From assembly GCA_026182355.1 (NCBI GenBank), contig JAPFBL010001928.1, positions 4,597,001-4,661,000 of the forward strand: a DNA stretch of 64,000 bases, given 5' to 3'. The DNA comes from Hermatobates lingyangjiaoensis (Eukaryota; Arthropoda; Insecta; Hemiptera; Hermatobatidae). The translations under genes and the position numbers were made by a program. Positions 59,032 through 64,000 of this stretch are shown here, piece after piece. Under the pieces are notes generated by a model that was not told where the DNA came from, made no database searches, and worked only from the letters and a program-made list of their open reading frames with translations. Positions within the stretch are counted from its first letter, which is position 1; each line of letters opens with the position of its first letter.

Positions 59032-59236
59032 CTTTATAATCATGCAGTTGACATACAATATCAATAAGTGTCGAGTCATTGTTACTACACAGCCGTTTGA
59101 CTGATTCCTTCAATCTTGACAGGAGTGAATATTTCGGGTTCGACTCCACGCAGAGCCGACACACTCCTGCGGTAATAGGATTTGCCCGCCTCTTCCTGTG
59201 CCAGTTCACTCTCCAGTCTAACTTAACTAGATTCAT
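59032..59236 (-). CDS. candidate exon, unknown protein
   Basis: The open minus frame has raised GC and a plausible end at AAAG|GTGCCA. From ATG at 59236 it reads MNLVKLDWRVNWHRKRRANP, then ITAGVCRLCVESNPKYSLLS, RLKESVKRLCSNNDSTLIDI and VCQLHDYK. I do not recognise it. Its exit phase (one base) does not fit the entry of exon 55351-55576, so it is not that exon's direct neighbour; it may belong to another gene or be spurious. Confidence 0.35.
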
Positions 59237-59239
59237 TTG

Positions 59240-59890
59240 TTCCACCTAACCCCTTCAGAGTTCATTGTAACCAGTTCACTTTATAATTTCCATTACAATA
59301 TACCTCCAACCAATTACTTCCTCAATTTCCTGTCAAAACAATTAATTTCTGACGATTAGTTTGTATCAGATTATTAAAAACCATAAATAATTCTTCCTAA
59401 GAGTTATGTATAAATTTCCTAGAATGATTCTAATTGTTTAATTAATTAACTAAATTAAGTTTTGCTGTAATAGTTACTTAAGGGAATCTGCACTACAATA
59501 GTCTTCCGAAAAAAAAAGTTGTTCATTTAACCAGTTTACACTTTCTACAAATGTGAGATGAGGTTTAGTGTTTCTAATGAAACGCATGATAACTGAAATT
59601 CTAAATAATAGTGTAGCAGAATAATTTAATGCTAAAAACTATGTTTATTTCTTGAAGGATTTATGAAATATAGTAGTAGAATAAGAAAAGTTCATTTCTT
59701 TGTTTAATTGATTGTATACTGGAAGTCTCACTTAAAACAGGTGTTGTTAGCCCGTACAATTATGAAACTGAGGTAACCTATATAGATAATAAACAATTTT
59801 TCATTGAAATTATCTTTAAATCCTTGTATGCATTTATAGTTGAACTAATATCAACTGATAAATATACTTACCCATGTAAGTATAGTTAGT
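59240..59890. other. nothing recognised
   Basis: AT-rich; no structure identified. Confidence 0.4.
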
Positions 59891-59953
59891 TGGGTTTTTG
59901 ACTCTGACGAAGACCGCTTGTTACGGTTGAAAGATCTTAGTCTTGTTTTCCCA
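59891..59953 (+). ncRNA. best-preserved hammerhead-like motif, AGATCT family
   Basis: Distal stem TGGG (59891-59894) with CCCA (59950-59953), internal loop, GACT/AGTC (59900-59903 with 59939-59942). Core CTGACGA (59904-59910), extra A, stem II GACCG/CGGTT (59912-59916 with 59924-59928, loop CTTGTTA), GAA (59929-59931), palindrome AGATCT (59932-59937), T38 predicted cleavage base. Every helix except III is intramolecular. Confidence 0.78.
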
Positions 59954-60142
59954 TTTCTTATTGTGGTTTGATCATTGATTGTTATTTCACGCGTTTATGT
60001 GAAATCTTTTTATCCATGTAGTCATCTAAAATAGTGTAGTTTTTATTTCTATAAAAATATAAATAAAACATTTTGTTCTCACGCCCGTACTTACGAGTAT
60101 ATTAATTGACTTCATTTTAGTTATGAATGTGCCACATTACTA
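59954..60142 (+). mobile_element. PLE 3' end and linked sequence, tandemly copied later
   Basis: TTCTTATTGTGGTTTGATCA...TTTCACGCGTTTATGTGAAA is the terminal part of the AGATCT family. It is followed by a host segment (ATGTAGTCATCTAAAATAGT...CCACATTACTAG) that is copied at 61786-61995 and 62311-62519 inside the satellite. Confidence 0.8.
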
Positions 60143-60230
60143 GGCTTATTCTACATCGCTATACCTAAGTGTTAGTTCTCTAGATAAAAGGTACTCTCTT
60201 TATATATAGAGATACTCTTTTTATAGTATA
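60143..60230. repeat. 138-bp satellite, unit split by Helitron
   Basis: First part of a unit (GGCTTATTCTACATCGCTAT ... TTTTTATAGTATA). The unit resumes at 61606 with TAAAGAGATCTTTAACTTTA, showing that the Helitron inserted into a pre-existing repeat. Confidence 0.9.
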
Positions 60231-61605
60231 CTAGCAAATGTACCCGTCTTTGACGGAATCAACAATTCTATTAAACTTGGTATTCCAACATATCAATTAT
60301 AGTATTATACTAATACTATAATTAGAAATTATAGAATAGTAGAAAACACCATTATTAGTACAGTGTTAAACAAATGCCTCTGTATACACTACATTAGCTG
60401 TCTGTCCTTCAGGTTCATGGAAGAACAATCAGTTGAAACCTCTGACTATTGAGCAAGTAAACTACAGTTGACCATGTGAGAAAAACTTGGTTTCGCTAAC
60501 TTGAATTCCTGCGTTAGATAAAGTCTCCCTTTGCGACTTAGTTAACGTCATTGCGAAATAGACTCTGAGGGGACCTTGCAATCATTTGAATGGAAACAGA
60601 CAGTGGTTCGGAAGACTCCCCAATACCACATCCAGTCATTATGTCCGCCTCTATGGCATATCTGTGTAGAGCACGAACTCAGAGTCGTGTCCCGTTGCAC
60701 AGTTTTTGGGTCACTCATGTTTCGTAACATGAAATTTGTTACTGCTATAAATTGCAGCATCATTGGTGCTCCTACTTTAAGTTTTTACTCATGAGCAGGC
60801 AGTCCAGGAGAAATAAATTCAGAGTCAAGAAATTCAATTAGATAATGAACTGCTTCTTCATCACTAATCCAATCTCTTTACTGACTTGTAAGTTCTTTCC
60901 TCGGCTTCATATAGCGTAAGAACTTGTTTGTTGATTTCTCATGCCTGTTCATATTAAGGGCTGAGAATTGCTCGTTTACAAAACATTTATTCTCAATAGA
61001 TAGTACATCCTTAACTCTGTGAAACACCATTTCAATGATGTCAAATACGCAATATATTCATGTGCTCAATTGAAATTAAAATCAACTAACAATACCTACT
61101 TGCCACACCTGTGTATTTTCAAAACAAACTTGTCTGTGAAGTTAGGAAAATACAGCTAAAAGCCCCATAACTTCGCTTCTGTACTGAATTAATAATCTAT
61201 TTAGAGCCCATATTTTAAGTTAGGCACACACAAATCCAGTGTCAATGTTTCAGCTCGCTATGTCTTATGGTGGCTGAGTTTACTTGTGACAAACATTTTT
61301 GCGTTAAACGTCCATAACTTCACTTCTACGTTGAATTTCCAATCAATTCATAGCCTATATTTTAAGTTAGACCTACACAAATCTACTGTAAAAGTTTCAG
61401 CTTTATATGTCTTATGGTAGCTGAGTTTACCTGTGACAAAGTTTTGCGGACAAACCGACAAACCGACAAACCGACAAACCGACAAACCGACAGAAATTTT
61501 TCTAAGGGTGGATTCGGTTTCTCCAATGTATGAAACGTAAAGAAAACTTGAAATGAGTCAGTTCTAAGCAATGTACAGACAAAATCATTATTTTATTTAT
61601 AAAGA
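60231..61605 (-). mobile_element. Helitron, 1.4 kb, both ends present, inside satellite
   Basis: Minus-strand 5' end TCTTTATAAATAAAATAATG (from 61605). 3' hairpin CCGTC-AAA-GACGG (60244-60256), nine bases, CTAG (60231-60234). It lies between A and T, and the interrupted 138-bp unit shows the exact empty site (GTATA|TAAAG). Shares most of its length with 46313-47429. An 8-bp repeat is present near its 5' end. Confidence 0.92.
61448..61491. repeat. 8-bp tandem repeat in the Helitron
   Basis: Five copies of CCGACAAA. The other Helitron has the complementary run (GGTTTGTTGGTTTGTCGGTT) in about three copies at 46409-46433. Confidence 0.9.
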
Positions 61606-62225
61606 TAAAGAGATCTTTAACTTTAAAGCTGACATGGTGTAGGCTCGAGACCGACGGCTTATTCTACATCGCTATACCTAAGTTTTAGTTCTCTAGATAA
61701 AAGGTACTCTCTTTATATATATATATAAATAATATATATATATCTCTTATATATATATATATATATATATAAGATATATATATACTCTCTTAGTCTTGTT
61801 TTCCCATTTCTTATTGTGGTTTGATCATTGATTGTTATTTCACGTGTTTATGTGAAATCTTTTTATCTATGTAGTCATCTAAAATAGTGTAGTTTTTATT
61901 TCTGTAAAAATATAAATAAAACATTTTGTTCTCACGCCCGTACTTACGAGTATATTAATTGACTTCATTTTAGTTATGAATGTGCCACATTACTAGGCTT
62001 ATTCTACATCGCTATACCTAAGTGTTAGTTCTCTAGATAAAAGGTACTCTCTTTATATATAGAGATACTCTTTTTATAGTATATAAAGAGATCATTAACT
62101 TTAAAGCTGACATGGTGTAGGCTCGAGACCGACGGCTTATTCTACATCGCTATACCTAAGTTTTAGTTCTCTAGATAAAAGGTACTCTCTTTATATATAT
62201 ATATATAAATAATATATATATATCT

Positions 62226-62256
<31 letters not shown>

Positions 62257-62258
62257 AG

Positions 62259-62297
<39 letters not shown>

Positions 62298-63213
62298 ATA
62301 TATATATACTTTCTTAGTCTTGTTTTCCCATTTCTTATTGTGGTTTGATCATTGATTGTTATTTCACGTGTTTATGTGAAATCTTTTTATCTATGTAGTC
62401 ATCTAAAATAGTGTAGTTTTTATTTCTGTAAAAATATAAATAAAACATTTTGTTCTCACGCCCGTACTTACGAGTATATTAATTGACTTCATTTTAGTTA
62501 TGAATGTGCCACATTACTAGGCTTATTCTACATCGCTATACCTAAGTGTTAGTTCTCTAGATAAAAGGTACTCTCTTTATATATAGAGATACTCTTTTTA
62601 TAGTATATAAAGAGATCATTAACTTTAAAGCTGACATGGTGTAGGCTCGAGACCGACGGCTTATTCTATATCGCTATACCTAAGTTTTAGTTCTCTAGAT
62701 AAAAGGTACTCTCTTTATATATATATATATATACTCTTTTTATAGTATATAAAGAGATCTTTAACTTTATAGCCGACATGGTGTAGGCTCGAGACCGACG
62801 GCTTATTCTACATCGCTATACCTAAGTTTTAGTTCTCTAGATAAAAGGTACTCTCTTTATATATAGAGATACTCTTTTTATAGTATATAAAGATATCTTT
62901 AACTTTATAGCTGACATGGTGTAGGCTAGAGACCGACGGCTTATTCTACATCGATATACCTAAGTGTTAGTTCTCTAGATAAAAGGTACTCTCTTTATAT
63001 ATATAGATACTCTTTTTATAGTATATAAAGAGATCTTTAACTTTAAAGCTGACATGGTGTAGGCTCGAGACCGACGGCTTATTCTACATCGCTATACCTA
63101 AGTTTTAGTTCTCTAGATAAAAGGTACTCTCTTTATATATATAGATACTCTTTTTATAGTATATAAAGAGATCTTTAACTTTGTAGCTGACATGGTGTAG
63201 GCTCGAGACCGAC
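61606..63213. repeat. 138-bp satellite with 524-bp higher-order unit
   Basis: GGCTTATTCTACAT starts at 61658, 61996, 62520, 62800, 62938 and 63076, with others between. The simple period is 138. Twice a longer unit (61996 to 62520, 524 bases) includes the PLE 3' end and linked segment. Units differ mainly in the (TA)n length (up to ~50 bases at 62200-62297). Ends at CGAGACCGAC (63213). Confidence 0.93.
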
Positions 63214-64000
63214 AGGTTTGCATCTTCTCTTACAGGGCAGGATGCACAGCATTTTTCAACAGAATCATGTAGAGTTTCAAGAATCTAATCCTTCACAAGC
63301 AAAGGCAAACACAATAACTGTAAGAAAAACAGTAAACCTTAATAATAATCTAATATAACTGCACTTAAAGGTAAAATTTATGGGAGGCACTAGAATTAGA
63401 GGTATTTCTAATTTAGAGGTTCTTAAATTGTTATTAAGAACTAGTCAATAACCACTCCGGCATTTCTGAGAATAAGGACCTCGACGACCGGTACCGATAT
63501 GAGAATAGGTTAATAGTTGCTCTGTGTGATGTTTCCTGTCTATTCTAATTCAGACTTCTGTATAGACTTTCCTTATCTATGAAAGGTGCTTGAACAGAGT
63601 ACTCTAGTCAGACGAGAGGATAACTATTTTATAAACAAGTGGAGTTTGTGATGATCACTGCTGTGAGAGGAGATGTTTCTTAATTTGACCATAGGTAGCT
63701 AATCGTTAACATGTTTACGGCTTAAAACTCTTTTATTATCACTACTAGGTTTATTATAACCATGACTAACTATACAGCCATGCTTGTGAACATATAAATG
63801 AAACGATTTAATAGGTGTTCAACACACTATGGTTAGAAGCATAAATATATAGTATTTGTATAAAAGCAGATCATCTAAAAGCAACTTGATCATATACACA
63901 AATGCAGTAATTTATTTTTGCTAATAAAGCCAAGAATTTAAAACACAGTTACTAAAAAAAACACGATGGAAGTATGAAAATTATGAGATATCAAAGAAAA
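63214..64000. other. nothing recognised
   Basis: Unique-looking sequence to the window end; no frame, exon or repeat could be supported. Confidence 0.4.

Noticed and set aside
59130..59165. tRNA-like GGGTTCGACTCC on the plus strand
   Set aside because: No cloverleaf upstream and it falls in the antisense of a candidate exon.
60143..63213. CRISPR-like array
   Set aside because: Units are contiguous 138-bp copies without unique spacers, in an animal genome.

Overview
This window looks like an invertebrate animal nuclear genome. It is very AT-rich, and its two host genes are split into short exons by introns of up to about 15.7 kb. It is full of Penelope-like (PLE), Helitron, hAT, gypsy and LINE remnants. 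I cannot name the species; nothing suggests bacteria, a virus or an organelle.

Two host genes can be reconstructed, both on the minus strand. The first (exons 10571-10774, 5846-6048, 4076-4236, 1183-1300) encodes a cytochrome b561-type transmembrane ascorbate-dependent oxidoreductase. The splice phases agree and the four expected haem-ligand histidines are present; only the extreme N-terminus is missing. The second (exons 55351-55576, 53505-53726, 51871-52115, 48762-48900, 48536-48609, 46008-46158, 44453-44545, 28546-28752) encodes about 451 residues of a serine-rich, then coiled-coil protein ending in a GRIP-like segment. It is probably a Golgi-type coiled-coil protein. All seven internal junctions are phase-consistent. 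Its 5' end lies upstream; 59032-59236 is only a candidate exon.

The rest is repeats. Intron 1 of the b561 gene holds a nearly complete EN(+) PLE (RT plus GIY-YIG) at about 6641-8484. Its 3' part carries a hammerhead-ribozyme-like fold. Many short PLE derivatives (8.5, 11.3, 16.3-17, 29, 30.5, 33.3-35, 36.5, 38.2-38.8, 40.7-41.3, 42.6-43.8, 44.8-45, 51, 52.5-53.4, 54.1 and 59.9 kb) share one architecture. They form inverted repeats with a hammerhead-like core in one or both arms, and (TA)n tracts at the outer ends. Across families helix III is replaced by a loopless palindrome (AGGCCT, AGATCT, ACGT, ATAT, ACCGGT, AGCT, AATT), usually followed by a non-G base. This is the most interesting signal in the window.

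Other elements are two end-to-end Helitrons (46313-47429 plus, 60231-61605 minus) and a third fragment (about 12280-12670). There are hAT elements with 8-bp duplications (14465-14915, 24491-24853) and hAT relics (2570-3360, 17666-18510). A Ty3/gypsy pol relic (1630-2420) and LINE relics (about 49650-50050, 56500-56770) are also present. Tandem repeats include a 45-bp array (5268-5670), a 54-bp array (55605-55990), a 138-bp satellite (60143-63213) interrupted by the second Helitron, and an old degenerate array (12930-13330 plus 15370-16290).
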